Shown here piece after piece: positions 23,340 to 32,100 of a stretch of DNA of 64,000 nt; position 1 is the stretch's first letter, and each line of letters begins with the position of its first letter. Source of the stretch: Halomonas alkalisoli (GTDB lineage Bacteria; Pseudomonadota; Gammaproteobacteria; Pseudomonadales; Halomonadaceae); NCBI RefSeq assembly GCF_021412585.1, contig NZ_JAKCMI010000044.1, positions 264,978 through 328,977 on the forward strand. Reading direction: 5' to 3'. The translations under genes and the position numbers were made by a program. Below the pieces are notes generated by a model. The model was not told where the DNA came from. It ran no database searches and saw only the letters and a list, made by a program, of their open reading frames with translations.

Positions 23340-24728
23340 TTACTTACCCAGCAGCTTGGCGGAGAAGGGGACGGCACTGCCGAACAGCTCGTCGGCAAAG
23401 GTCGACAGGGCGGCTGCGTCGGGGCCGGACCAGTTGCCGAACGTCAGGTTGGCCTGGCATTTGGCGAGCAGGTCATCTCGACTCATGGGTTCGTGCAGGC
23501 CGCCACGCAACTGGCCCTGGAACTCGGATACGGTTTCGCCGTTCTTGAGCCGTGCGGCAACATGGCCGGTGTAGTTACTGGGGTACTCGTTATCGGGGTC
23601 GACTTCGAAGCGCACTTTGGCAGCCAGCTCCAGCACCTCGGGATCACGGATAGATGTCTCGGTGAACTCGGCCAGGCCGGCATCGCCATAGCAGAACCCT
23701 GCTGCCACCGTATAGGGACCGCTGAACTTGGCCGCGTAGGGGGTTGGCGGGCGCTGCTTGTGGGCTAGCGGCTCCCAGAGACGGTGAACCGTACCTTCCC
23801 CGACCTGGCAGACGATTTCCTCGACGTCGGCGGCCTTGATATCGCGACGTGCCAGGCGCACGGCACAATCGATGTACGGCTGGGTCATGGTGCCACAGGC
23901 ATAGGGTTTGAAGGCGACATTGGCGGCCTCCCAGTGCTGGCCCAAGCCGTCGACCAGGAGCGTGAGATCGGGCTCGATGGACGGGGCAAAGGCCTTGTAG
24001 AGGCCGTGCACGCCCTCGAAGACGCTGACCGGTCCATGAAAGCCGGCCCCGCCCATCGCCGCTGCCCGAATCCCGGATTGGGCGGCCCAGCCGGCATGCA
24101 TGCGCTTGGTCCAGGAGCCGTCGGCGAGGTATTCGATGATGCCGGCCGACATGCTGGCCGAGACGCCCAGGGTATTCTTGAGCTGTTCGGCATCATGGCC
24201 CCGGGCGACACCGACGCCGATTGCCGCGGCCACGGTGCCCAGCACCGAGGTGGGATGGAAGCCGGCGGCATGAACCCCCTTCTTGGCGATCGCTCCCAGT
24301 CGGCACATCACTTCGATGGCCACCGCCATGCCCAGGGCAACCCGGCCCTCGGACAGGCCATAAGCCTCGCCGGCGGCGAAGAGGGCCGGGACCACGACGA
24401 CCCCGGAATGCACTGGGCAGCCTTCATAGGTGTTGTCGAAGTCTTCGCCATGGCCGGTAGTGCCGTTGATCAGGGCGGCATCGTAGGGGCTGCGCGGCGT
24501 GTCGCTACCGAAGACGGTGCAATTGCCGGGTGTGTCGGCGGCTTGACTTACCGCCCGACCGTAATCGGTATCGAGCGAGGCGATGGCGAGCGCGACGGTA
24601 TCCAGGACCGTGTTGGCTACGGCGCTGCGAACCGTGTCGGGAACAGCGTGTTCATCCAGATTGGCGGCCCACTCTGCCAATTGCTCGGATAGGGAGCGTG
24701 GAGCGCTCGCCGTCGATACTTTCGTCAT
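23340..24728 (-). CDS. MmgE/PrpD-family protein, paralog 2
   Basis: 462 residues from the ATG at 24728, chosen because ggag lies seven bases before it; an in-frame ATG at 24740 would place the start against the operator. Family features: VLDTVALAIASLD, TTGHGEDFDNTYEGCPVHSG, FHPTSVLGTVAAAIGVGVA, and WTKRMHAGWAAQSGIRAA. It is clearly closer to paralog 3 than to paralog 1. An AT-rich operator lies right upstream, so it likely heads a small unit with paralog 1 and the TauE-type gene. Confidence 0.88.
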   Translation of the reverse strand: MTKVSTASAPRSLSEQLAEWAANLDEHAVPDTVRSAVANTVLDTVALAIASLDTDYGRAVSQAADTPGNCTVFGSDTPRSPYDAALINGTTGHGEDFDNTYEGCPVHSGVVVVPALFAAGEAYGLSEGRVALGMAVAIEVMCRLGAIAKKGVHAAGFHPTSVLGTVAAAIGVGVARGHDAEQLKNTLGVSASMSAGIIEYLADGSWTKRMHAGWAAQSGIRAAAMGGAGFHGPVSVFEGVHGLYKAFAPSIEPDLTLLVDGLGQHWEAANVAFKPYACGTMTQPYIDCAVRLARRDIKAADVEEIVCQVGEGTVHRLWEPLAHKQRPPTPYAAKFSGPYTVAAGFCYGDAGLAEFTETSIRDPEVLELAAKVRFEVDPDNEYPSNYTGHVAARLKNGETVSEFQGQLRGGLHEPMSRDDLLAKCQANLTFGNWSGPDAAALSTFADELFGSAVPFSAKLLGK

Positions 24729-24740
24729 GTTGGGCTCCAT

Positions 24741-24760
24741 AATGATAATTTATATAAAAT
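24741..24760. promoter_or_regulatory. AT-rich operator, site 4 of 6
   Basis: AATGATAATTTATATAAAAT directly upstream of MmgE/PrpD paralog 2 and 40 bases after the stop of paralog 3. The core matches the other five sites. Confidence 0.5.
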
Positions 24761-24802
24761 AAAAGAAAACATACCATAAGGCAACGAATACCACAGCCTT
24801 CG

Positions 24803-26188
24803 TCAACCCCTGAAGGTCGCTAAGCCTGTAAGATCACCTGCTTTAGGAAGTTCTTGCAGGTAGTCCAGCAGTTGCTCGCCGCGTTCGGCGGGCCAGCCGC
24901 CGTAGGCGACGTTGGCGCGATATTTGGCGATGATTGCCTCGAGGGTCAGCGGCTCGTGGACGCCGCCACGCATATGCGGCTGGTCCAGGGCGATCTGCTC
25001 GCCATTCTTGAGCCGCACCCGCAGGTGCCCGGAGTAGTTGCGTGGGTATTCGTTGGCCGGATCGATCTGGTAGGAGATCTTACGCGCGAGTGCCAGGATT
25101 CGCGGGTCCTTGGCCTTGGCGTCCGTGAACTGCTCGAGCCCGGCATCGCGCTCGAAAAAACCGACGGCCATGCAGTAGGGCATGCTGAACTTGGCGGCAT
25201 AGCCGGAGGGGGGGGCATGTTTGGCGGCCAGGGGCTCCCAAAGCCGGTGGACCAGCCCCTCGCCCGTCGGGCACAGGATCGAGTCGATCTCGTCCGCGTC
25301 GACGCCCTGTTCGGCGAGGCGGATCATGCAGTCGATATAAGGGTGGATCATGGTGCCGCAGGCATAAGGCTTGAAGGCAATGCGTTCCATATAGAATGTT
25401 TTACCGAGGCCTTCCGCCACATGCCGGTAGTCCGGTGTCGCTGTGGGAGCGAAAGCACGGAAGAAGCTGTGCTCACCTTCCAGGATGGTGCGCGGCGCGA
25501 AAAACCCCTGCTGGGCTATCACTGCGGCGCGCACTCCGGATTGGGCGGCCCAGCCGGGATGAAGGCGCTTGGTCCAGGCCCCATCGGTCAGAAACTCGAT
25601 GATGCCGGAAGAGAAGCTGCCGGCCACACCCATGGCCATTGCCAGCTGGCGGCGGTCGAGGCCGAGGGCGGTGCCGGCCCCCATGGCAGCGCCCAGCGCA
25701 CCGATAACTCCCACTGGGTGAAAGCAGGCCTTGTGCATGTGGCCGGCCGCCACATGGTTGAGACGACAGACGGCCTCGGTGCCGGCGATGATCCCGGTGA
25801 GCACGCGCTCGCCGGACAGTTGGAAGCGCTCGCCCACCGCCAGCACGGCCGGTATGACCATGGCCCCTACACGGATAGGGGCACCCTCGAGAGTATCGTC
25901 GAAGTCCTCGCCATGGGTGGCGGTGCCATTGACGACTGCCGCGCCGGCGGTATCGAAGCCTCGCGCATGGCCGAAGGCCGTGCAGGGGCCGTCGCTGTCC
26001 CAGCCGGCGACCAGTTGTTGCACATACGGCTGCTGGCGTGCGGACACACACAGCCCGGCCATGTCGATGAGGTCCTTGGTCGCCACGGCCTTGGCCGTCT
26101 CCGGGAGGTTATTCAACGTCCACTGGCTAAAGGCCTCGGCCATCTGTTCAGATAGTGTCGGCCCCTCATGTTCTATGTGCTCCGCCAT
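24803..26188 (-). CDS. MmgE/PrpD-family protein, paralog 3
   Basis: 461 residues from the ATG at 26188, which has an excellent ribosome site (gggaggaact); an in-frame ATG at 26242 overlaps the previous gene and lacks one. Motifs: ATHGEDFDDTLEGAPIRVG, CFHPVGVIGALGAAMGAG, WTKRLHPGWAAQSGVRAA and RIAFKPYACGTMIHPYIDC. The last motif is shared with paralog 2 (VAFKPYACGTMTQPYIDC). It is the last gene of the operon that begins with TTT system 2. Confidence 0.88.
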   Translation of the reverse strand: MAEHIEHEGPTLSEQMAEAFSQWTLNNLPETAKAVATKDLIDMAGLCVSARQQPYVQQLVAGWDSDGPCTAFGHARGFDTAGAAVVNGTATHGEDFDDTLEGAPIRVGAMVIPAVLAVGERFQLSGERVLTGIIAGTEAVCRLNHVAAGHMHKACFHPVGVIGALGAAMGAGTALGLDRRQLAMAMGVAGSFSSGIIEFLTDGAWTKRLHPGWAAQSGVRAAVIAQQGFFAPRTILEGEHSFFRAFAPTATPDYRHVAEGLGKTFYMERIAFKPYACGTMIHPYIDCMIRLAEQGVDADEIDSILCPTGEGLVHRLWEPLAAKHAPPSGYAAKFSMPYCMAVGFFERDAGLEQFTDAKAKDPRILALARKISYQIDPANEYPRNYSGHLRVRLKNGEQIALDQPHMRGGVHEPLTLEAIIAKYRANVAYGGWPAERGEQLLDYLQELPKAGDLTGLATFRG

Positions 26189-26238
26189 AGTTCCTCCCGT
26201 GGTATCGCTGTTGATTTGGGGTGTCGCCGTCGAGGCGG

Positions 26239-27030
26239 TCATAGACCGGACATGAGGCCGAAAACGCCACGCTTGCGCATCCCGCGGCGCCGGGACTCCA
26301 GGTCGAGGACCTGGTCGCTGTCCACGTCAAGGTTCACGCGCGCGCCGAAGGTGGTCAGGAACCAGGAGCGCAGGTCAGACTCCTTGGCCTGGAAGATGAG
26401 TGACTCCAGGCCGAATTCACCCACCAGGTCCTGGATCAGTGACTCGTTGACTTCCTCGACGCCTTCATTGAGGCCCTCGGCCTGGATCAGCACGCGGTGG
26501 GCACCGGCCGCCAGGCAAGCCTGGACCTCGGCGGCCACCAGGCGCTTGCTGCCGGCCCAGGACACTCCGCCCTTGCGCCCGCATTCGGCGATCACTTCCA
26601 GGCCGACCTCGCGCGCCTGGGCAATGAACTCGTATTTCTCGCGGATACCCATGGCGACCTGGGCGTTGGAGATCTCCACCCCCCAGCCGCCGAGATCGTG
26701 AATGGCCTGGTAGTAGTTGCCGGCCATCCCCTGCACGATCGCCAGTTCGGAGATCTCGCCGGCGAAGAAGGTCGGGATGTCATGGCGCGCGTAGCTCGCC
26801 AGCTTGGCGTGCAGCACCTCCGGGTCCAGCAGGCGTGCCACGCCCATGGCCAGCTTGGCGATGTCGATGTAGTCCGCCGCCAGCTCCAGCAGGTCATCCT
26901 GGGCGTGGCGTCCCAGGCCGCGGTCGGCGACGATGGTCAGACCGTCCTGGCGGGGCTTGGCGATGCGGCCGGGGAGGCGTACCACGCTCAGTGCCTTGCC
27001 TTCCAGGTGATCCACGAGCGGTGTGGCCAT
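26239..27030 (-). CDS. ComA-like protein (phosphosulfolactate synthase family)
   Basis: 263-residue TIM-barrel protein of the ComA family (PF02679), whose known members add sulfite to phosphoenolpyruvate to make phosphosulfolactate (methanogen coenzyme M synthesis, Bacillus spores). Motifs: KPRQDGLTIVADRGLG (about 26-41), AADYIDIAKLAMGVARLLD (50-68), IPTFFAGEISELA, GVEISNAQVAMG and LEVIAECGRKGGVSWAGSK. Translationally coupled to the AtzG-like gene (TGATG). In this catabolic setting it may work on another enolate or run as a C-S (or C-C) lyase; that is inference. The assignment to the family is fairly firm, the reaction is not. Confidence 0.78.
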   Translation of the reverse strand: MATPLVDHLEGKALSVVRLPGRIAKPRQDGLTIVADRGLGRHAQDDLLELAADYIDIAKLAMGVARLLDPEVLHAKLASYARHDIPTFFAGEISELAIVQGMAGNYYQAIHDLGGWGVEISNAQVAMGIREKYEFIAQAREVGLEVIAECGRKGGVSWAGSKRLVAAEVQACLAAGAHRVLIQAEGLNEGVEEVNESLIQDLVGEFGLESLIFQAKESDLRSWFLTTFGARVNLDVDSDQVLDLESRRRGMRKRGVFGLMSGL

Positions 27031-27224
27031 CAGAACTCCTCACGTGGGAAGACGGGGGGGATCGGGTCGACGGCATTCATCTGGTCACCGAGCTCGGCCT
27101 CGATCTGCTCCATGGCGGTCAGCCAGGTGGAGAGGCGAGTCGCGATATTGCTGAGTTCATCGTCGGGAATCGTCAGACCCTGTAGCTGTGCCATGACTTT
27201 GACTTGTTCGATGCTGAGGTTCAT
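27030..27224 (-). CDS. AtzG/GatC-like small amidase partner
   Basis: 64 residues: MNLSIEQVKVMAQLQGLTIP, two helices, then a C-terminal strap DPIPPVFPREEF. This resembles GatC, and especially AtzG, the small subunit that wraps and stabilises the amidase AtzE in cyanuric-acid/biuret breakdown. It sits 24 bases after the amidase gene and overlaps the ComA-like gene, so a two-subunit amidohydrolase is likely. Ribosome site tggagat. Confidence 0.78.
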   Translation of the reverse strand: MNLSIEQVKVMAQLQGLTIPDDELSNIATRLSTWLTAMEQIEAELGDQMNAVDPIPPVFPREEF

Positions 27225-27248
27225 AGGTATCTCCAGTTCGCTATCGGT

Positions 27249-28709
27249 TCAGGCGACGCCCTTGAGCGTGGTGTCGAGGGCTGGATGGTGACGATGCCAC
27301 GCGGAGGCTTGTTGGAAGGCATGGCCTACTCGGAACACGGTCGCCTCATCGAAGGGTCGCCCGGCAATCTGCAGGGCCAGGGGGAGGCCTTCGCTTGAGA
27401 AGCCGGCCGGCACTGAGAGCGCCGGTACGTTCGACAGGCTGAAGGGGTAGTGGCAGATGCGTCGCTCGATCAATCGGGCTACCACGTCCTGCTGGTCGCC
27501 ATCGACCCGCTCCTGGGTGGCCTCGATGAGCTTGGGCGGCGTCACGTTGGTGGGGGTGATCAGGGCATCGTAGCGGCGCAGCGCATCCAGGACCTGTCGT
27601 CTCACCAGCACCCGGGCGCGCATGGCGCGATTGTAAACGCTGGCCGGTATCAAGCTTGCGGCGGCCAGCCGGGTGCGCGTGCCGACATCGAAGCGTTGGT
27701 AGCGGTCGCGAAGGTAGTTGGCCAGGAAGTAGGCTCCGACATCGGCATCGGCGCTCAACAGCTGCAAGGGAACCGCCCATTTCGCCAGCGGCAGGGAGAC
27801 TTCCTCGACCACGGCGCCTTGTTCACGCAAGGTCTGGATGGCTTGTACCATGGCCTCGCGCACCTCGGGGTGGGTGGCCTCGCCCCAGGCGATCTCCTTG
27901 ACCACCGCCAGCTTCAGCCCCTTCAGGTCGCGGCCTAGCCGGGCGCTGAAGTCCGGCACTTCGCGGGGTATGCACAGCGGATCCTTGGGATCATGCCCGG
28001 CAATGGCCTGCAGCACCGCGGCGCAATCTTCGACGCTGCGGGTCAGGGGGCCGAAGGTGTCGCTGGTATAAGCGGCCATCACACCCCCGTGACGGCTGAC
28101 GCGGCCATGGGTGGGACGCAGCCCCACCACGCCGTTGCAGGAGGCCGGGCCGCGCACCGAGCCGCCGGTGTCCTCGCCGATGGAAAAACTGCACTGGCCC
28201 GCCGCCGTGGCTATGCCGGATCCGGTGGAGGAGCTAGAGGCCGTATGCGCGGGGTTCCAGGGGTTGCGGGGTTGGCCGTAGGGGAACTCGATGGTGCCGC
28301 CCTTGCCGAACTCGTGCAGGTTCTGCTTGCCGATCAGCACGGCACCGGCATCGCGCAGGCGGGTGATGATGGTGGCGTCATGGGGGGGCTGCATCTCTTC
28401 CGGATCCAGCACCTTGGTGCCCAGGGTGGTGGGCAGCCCCAGGGCATGCATCTGGTCCTTGACGCCATACGGCAGGCCATGGAGGGGGCCGCGGTAGTGG
28501 CCCTGGGCAATTTCCTGTTCCGCCTGGCGTGCCTGTTTCATGGCGAACTCGCGGTCGACAGTGATCCAGGCGCGTAGAGTGTCGTCATAGCACTCGATGC
28601 GATCCAGGTAGGTTTCCAGCAGCTCGACCGGTGACAGCTGGCCGGATTCAATCAGGCGGGCCTGCTCGGTGGCTGTCAGATAGTGAAGCTCGTTGTTTGG
28701 CGTGGACAT
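27249..28709 (-). CDS. Amidase-signature-family hydrolase (AtzE/GatA-like)
   Basis: 486 residues with the Ser-cisSer-Lys triad of amidase-signature enzymes: Lys84 in PYGVKDQ, cis-Ser in the HTASSSSTGSG loop (about 160) and nucleophile Ser184 in GEDTGGSVRGPAS. It hydrolyses a C-N amide bond in the cytoplasm. The AtzG/GatC-like neighbour points to AtzE-like heteromers rather than a plain aryl-amidase. Strong ribosome site (caaggagat). It probably deaminates the substrate brought in by TTT system 2. Confidence 0.92.
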   Translation of the reverse strand: MSTPNNELHYLTATEQARLIESGQLSPVELLETYLDRIECYDDTLRAWITVDREFAMKQARQAEQEIAQGHYRGPLHGLPYGVKDQMHALGLPTTLGTKVLDPEEMQPPHDATIITRLRDAGAVLIGKQNLHEFGKGGTIEFPYGQPRNPWNPAHTASSSSTGSGIATAAGQCSFSIGEDTGGSVRGPASCNGVVGLRPTHGRVSRHGGVMAAYTSDTFGPLTRSVEDCAAVLQAIAGHDPKDPLCIPREVPDFSARLGRDLKGLKLAVVKEIAWGEATHPEVREAMVQAIQTLREQGAVVEEVSLPLAKWAVPLQLLSADADVGAYFLANYLRDRYQRFDVGTRTRLAAASLIPASVYNRAMRARVLVRRQVLDALRRYDALITPTNVTPPKLIEATQERVDGDQQDVVARLIERRICHYPFSLSNVPALSVPAGFSSEGLPLALQIAGRPFDEATVFRVGHAFQQASAWHRHHPALDTTLKGVA

Positions 28710-28795
28710 GCTATCTCCTTGTTTCTGGTGTCAGGCGTGGTGGTAACAGGTGCCGTCAGTGCTCCCTGCTGCAACCTCGCGTTGAAATGTTCTGG

Positions 28796-30310
28796 CTAAG
28801 CGCTGCGGTTGCGAGTGCGCCACGCGGTGAACTTGCGCATGATCAGCGGCTGCAGCAGCGACAGCACCAGCAGGATCGCGAAGGCCATGGCCACCGGCCG
28901 GCCCAGGAAAAAGGCGAGTTCACCACCACCGCTGATCTGCCAGGTACGTATCAGTTCGCTCTCGACCATTCGTCCCAGCAGCAGGCCGACGACGCAGGCG
29001 GCGACAGGGTAGCCGTAGCGCTTCATCAACCAGCCCAGCCCAGCGAAGACGAACAGGGTGATCGGGCCGGCGTGATCGCCGGTTACCGCGAAGGAACCGA
29101 TCAATGCTAGGACCAACACCGAGGGGATCAGGATAGTCAGCGGCACGCGAACGATGTTGCCGGCGACGGCCAGAAAACCTAGCCCGACGACCAGGAGTAG
29201 GGCGGCCTGGATGAAATTGCCGAAGATGATGGTGTAGACGATGTCCATGTTCTGGTTGATGAACTGAGGGCCGCCGGTGACGTTGTGCATGGCAAAGGCC
29301 GCGAGCAGCATGGCTGTGCCACCGCCACCGGGTAGGCCCAAGGCCAGCATGGTAACCATCGAGCCACCCTCCGAGCTGCTGTTGGCGGACTCGGCGGCCA
29401 TGACTCCCTTGGGGTTGCCCTTGCCGTAGCTGTCGGGGTCCTTGTCAGTGCGCTTGGCCTGGGCGTAAGCGATCAGGTTGCCTACCGAGGAGCCCACTCC
29501 GGGGATGGCGCCGACGAAGACACCGATCAGGGTGCCGCGCAGCTGGAAGAACGGATAGCGCAGCACCGACAGGAAGCCTGACAGCACACGTCGGTAGTCG
29601 GCACGGCGTGCCGCCTTGTCCTTGATCAGGAATTGGCTGCCGACCAAGGTGAAGAGCTGGCTGGCGGCGAACATGCCCATCATGGCCGGTACCACGGGGA
29701 TGCCGTCGAGCAGGAAAGGAATGTCCATGGTGCCGCGAACATAGCCACTAGTATTCATGCCGACGGTACCTAGTAGCAGCCCAAAGCCACCGGCGATCAA
29801 ACCGCGGGACAATCGCTTGCCGCCCAGGGCGGCGATCATCGTCAGGCCCCACAGGGCGACCAGCAGCATCTCCGCCGGGCCTAGACGGATGACCCAGTTC
29901 CCCAGGGGCGCGACCACGAATAGCAGGATGATGTAGCCCACCAGTACGCCCAGAACAGAACTCATCAGCGCCAGGCCCAGAGCTTCGTTGTGCAGGCCCT
30001 TGCGAGCCATGGGGTAACCATCGAAGGTGGTGGCCACCGAGGAGGTGGTGCCGGGGATGCCCATGAGTATCGAGGTCACCGCCCCACCATAGCCACCACC
30101 GGTGAAGATGGCGGTGAGAAACATCACCGCCGGAAGGAAATCCATGTACAGGGTCAGGGGCAGGCAGATGGCCATGGCCATGGTGTTGGAAACACCGGCG
30201 ATGGACCCGGCGATCAAGCCGATCAACAGGCCCGGGATGATCACCAGCCAGATATTGATGTCGCTGCCTAGCAGCGATATGGCGCCCAGGATAGCCGAGG
30301 AATCAAGCAT
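28796..30310 (-). CDS. TTT-family large permease (TctA type), system 2
   Basis: 504-residue permease with about twelve spans. TctA motifs: GLIAGSIAGVSNTMAMAICL, ILMGIPGTTSSVATTFDGYP, GVFVGAIPGVGSSVGNLIAY and AAESANNSSSEGGSM-like sequence (AAESANSSSEGG). Where typical TctA has a PG-N/PGA loop this copy has AGVSNTM, suggesting a different substrate from system 1. Twelve bases separate it from tctB. Confidence 0.94.
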   Translation of the reverse strand: MLDSSAILGAISLLGSDINIWLVIIPGLLIGLIAGSIAGVSNTMAMAICLPLTLYMDFLPAVMFLTAIFTGGGYGGAVTSILMGIPGTTSSVATTFDGYPMARKGLHNEALGLALMSSVLGVLVGYIILLFVVAPLGNWVIRLGPAEMLLVALWGLTMIAALGGKRLSRGLIAGGFGLLLGTVGMNTSGYVRGTMDIPFLLDGIPVVPAMMGMFAASQLFTLVGSQFLIKDKAARRADYRRVLSGFLSVLRYPFFQLRGTLIGVFVGAIPGVGSSVGNLIAYAQAKRTDKDPDSYGKGNPKGVMAAESANSSSEGGSMVTMLALGLPGGGGTAMLLAAFAMHNVTGGPQFINQNMDIVYTIIFGNFIQAALLLVVGLGFLAVAGNIVRVPLTILIPSVLVLALIGSFAVTGDHAGPITLFVFAGLGWLMKRYGYPVAACVVGLLLGRMVESELIRTWQISGGGELAFFLGRPVAMAFAILLVLSLLQPLIMRKFTAWRTRNRSA

Positions 30311-30322
30311 GATGTGGCACTC

Positions 30323-30829
30323 TCAGAACAGCAGGGTCGGCAGGGGGTACGGCAGCAGCCTGGAGGCCCCCCCCACCACTACCGCGGTAAAGCTGGCGGC
30401 GTAGATCGGGACGAAGAGCCAGCCGCGAACGCCCAGCAACAACAGGGCGAAGATCATAAAGAGCAGGGTGGCGACGTCCAGTCCGATCAGGGGGTAGGAC
30501 ATCACCAGGGCCCCGACACCCAGTAACAGCAGGAAAGCGTGCAGCAGGTCCATGGGGGACTGCTCCTGCTCCAGCTCGTCCCGTTCGTGATTAGGAAGCT
30601 GAGTAGCACGCTTCTGCACAGGATGTTTTCGAAATCGGATACATTGCGTTACTACCAGCAGGCACAGTCCCAGTAGCAGCATTGCGAGTGGAACCACCAG
30701 GATGATGTTGTTGATGTTCCGGGAAACCTGCAGGGTATCGGCGAGATAGAAACCGGTTACCCCGGCAATCACGATAACCAGGGCTAGGTGTCCATACTCG
30801 ACATCGATCTTCCAGGGGCCAAGGCGCAT
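30323..30829 (-). CDS. TTT-family small membrane subunit (TctB type), system 2
   Basis: 168 residues with four spans (about 15-32, 38-59, 94-125 and 130-155) and a polar loop with NHERDELEQEQSPM between the pairs. The order tctC-tctB-tctA matches system 1, though sequence identity between the two TctB copies looks low. Ribosome site gagaggtg. Confidence 0.88.
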   Translation of the reverse strand: MRLGPWKIDVEYGHLALVIVIAGVTGFYLADTLQVSRNINNIILVVPLAMLLLGLCLLVVTQCIRFRKHPVQKRATQLPNHERDELEQEQSPMDLLHAFLLLLGVGALVMSYPLIGLDVATLLFMIFALLLLGVRGWLFVPIYAASFTAVVVGGASRLLPYPLPTLLF

Positions 30830-30879
30830 AGCGGCACCTCTCGGGGAGTGGGGTAGTGACTCGGGTAGTAACTAAGCAG

Positions 30880-30905
30880 AGAGACGCAGCCATGGCTGCG
30901 TCTCT
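30880..30905 (-). promoter_or_regulatory. Intercistronic stem-loop, TTT system 2
   Basis: Perfect 26-base palindrome (AGAGACGCAGCCA and its complement) starting nine bases after the binding-protein stop and before tctB. No T-run. Same position as the stem-loop in system 1. Confidence 0.7.
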
Positions 30906-30913
30906 TGCCTCAC

Positions 30914-31936
30914 TTAGTTGGGCCGTACCAGTTCGAGAAGTTCCGGATCGCTGATCGCCTCGTGTTGGCGCAGCATCAATTCGCGGGATTCGTCCGGTCC
31001 AACCCAGTCGATCCCCAGGTCTTGACCCTCATGGTCCTCGATGGCCTCGGGGTTTTCGGACACCTTCTGGAAGGCTTCGACGATCTTGGCGTAGCGCTCA
31101 GGGTAGGTCTCCATCAGTTCGGTATGGACGAAGTAACCCTGTATATGCCCAGACACGATGCGGGGATACTCGATCCCTTCTGCTTCCGCCACCTCGAGGA
31201 CATGGGGGGCATCCCAGACCTGGGAGGGTTCTTCGGAGAAGACCATTAGCGGCCGGAACTCGCCCTTGCGCGCCTGCATGCCCTGGTCGCCGATCGCTCC
31301 GACGTCGAACTGACCGCCGATGATGCCATTGCGCACCGGGCCACCGCTGTCATAGGTGACGACCCTCACATCGTCACGGTTTACCCCGATGGCCTCCAGG
31401 AAAATGGCCAGATTGATCATGTCCGTTGAAGTGGGCTGCACACCGATGCTGACGGTGCCGGGATTCTCGCGGATCTCGGCGATTAGTTCATCGATGTTGG
31501 AGAAGCGGCTGTCATTTGAGGTGGCGATGATGGAGGTGCCGATATCACTCAGATTCACCGGCTGAAAATCCTCGATCTCGAAGTCAGCCCCCTGGACCAG
31601 CTGGTTGACGGTCATGTAGGGGAAGGCCGTGGTGCGCATCAGGGTGTAGCCGTCGGCAGGCTGCTGGTGGAAATAGACGTGGCCCAGCATGTTACCGCCG
31701 CCAGGACGGTTGACTACCTGGATGGGTTGGCCCAGTTCTTCGGCCAGGTACCGCGAGATCAGGCGCGCGGCTCGGTCATTGGTGCCGCCGGTTCCCGCCG
31801 GGACGACCATGGTGAGCGGTCTGTCGGGGAACTCATCCGCGCTCACACTGTTGGCGCCGATGACCATGGCGCTTGCCATGGCGACTGCGGTGGCAAGCTT
31901 GCTCATTCTACGGGTGCGGTTGAATTTCAATTTCAT
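30914..31936 (-). CDS. TTT-family periplasmic binding protein (TctC/Bug type), system 2
   Basis: 340 residues from the ATG at 31936 (ribosome site gagaggagagg; the longer reading to 32047 crosses the operator and is rejected). Signal peptide with a basic start (KLKFNRTRRMSK) and hydrophobic LATAVAMASAMVIGANSVSA. Mature part starts DEFPDRPLTMVVPAGTGGTN; further family motifs are NRPGGGNMLGH and PADGYTLMRTTAF. First gene of the operon tctC-tctB-tctA-amidase-atzG-like-comA-like-prpD, tying uptake to amide hydrolysis. Confidence 0.93.
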   Translation of the reverse strand: MKLKFNRTRRMSKLATAVAMASAMVIGANSVSADEFPDRPLTMVVPAGTGGTNDRAARLISRYLAEELGQPIQVVNRPGGGNMLGHVYFHQQPADGYTLMRTTAFPYMTVNQLVQGADFEIEDFQPVNLSDIGTSIIATSNDSRFSNIDELIAEIRENPGTVSIGVQPTSTDMINLAIFLEAIGVNRDDVRVVTYDSGGPVRNGIIGGQFDVGAIGDQGMQARKGEFRPLMVFSEEPSQVWDAPHVLEVAEAEGIEYPRIVSGHIQGYFVHTELMETYPERYAKIVEAFQKVSENPEAIEDHEGQDLGIDWVGPDESRELMLRQHEAISDPELLELVRPN

Positions 31937-32007
31937 CAGTACCCTCTCCTCTCGGGTGTGGCTGGCGGGCAGCCATCGATTGTCGTTGTGTGAGATCAGG
32001 CGTTTTG

Positions 32008-32033
32008 TTTGTATATTATATATAAGATACAAA
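32008..32033. promoter_or_regulatory. AT-rich operator, site 5 of 6, before TTT system 2
   Basis: TTTGTAT (32008-32014) and ATACAAA (32027-32033) form a perfect 7-base inverted repeat around a TATATATAA-type centre. This is the clearest dyad of the set, 70-100 bases upstream of the binding-protein gene. Confidence 0.65.
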
Positions 32034-32100
32034 TTTTCAGCTGTCAAACTGATACTGCTAGTAATTCGTCGACTGCAGCCGATTGTTCATCTGTCGGCAC

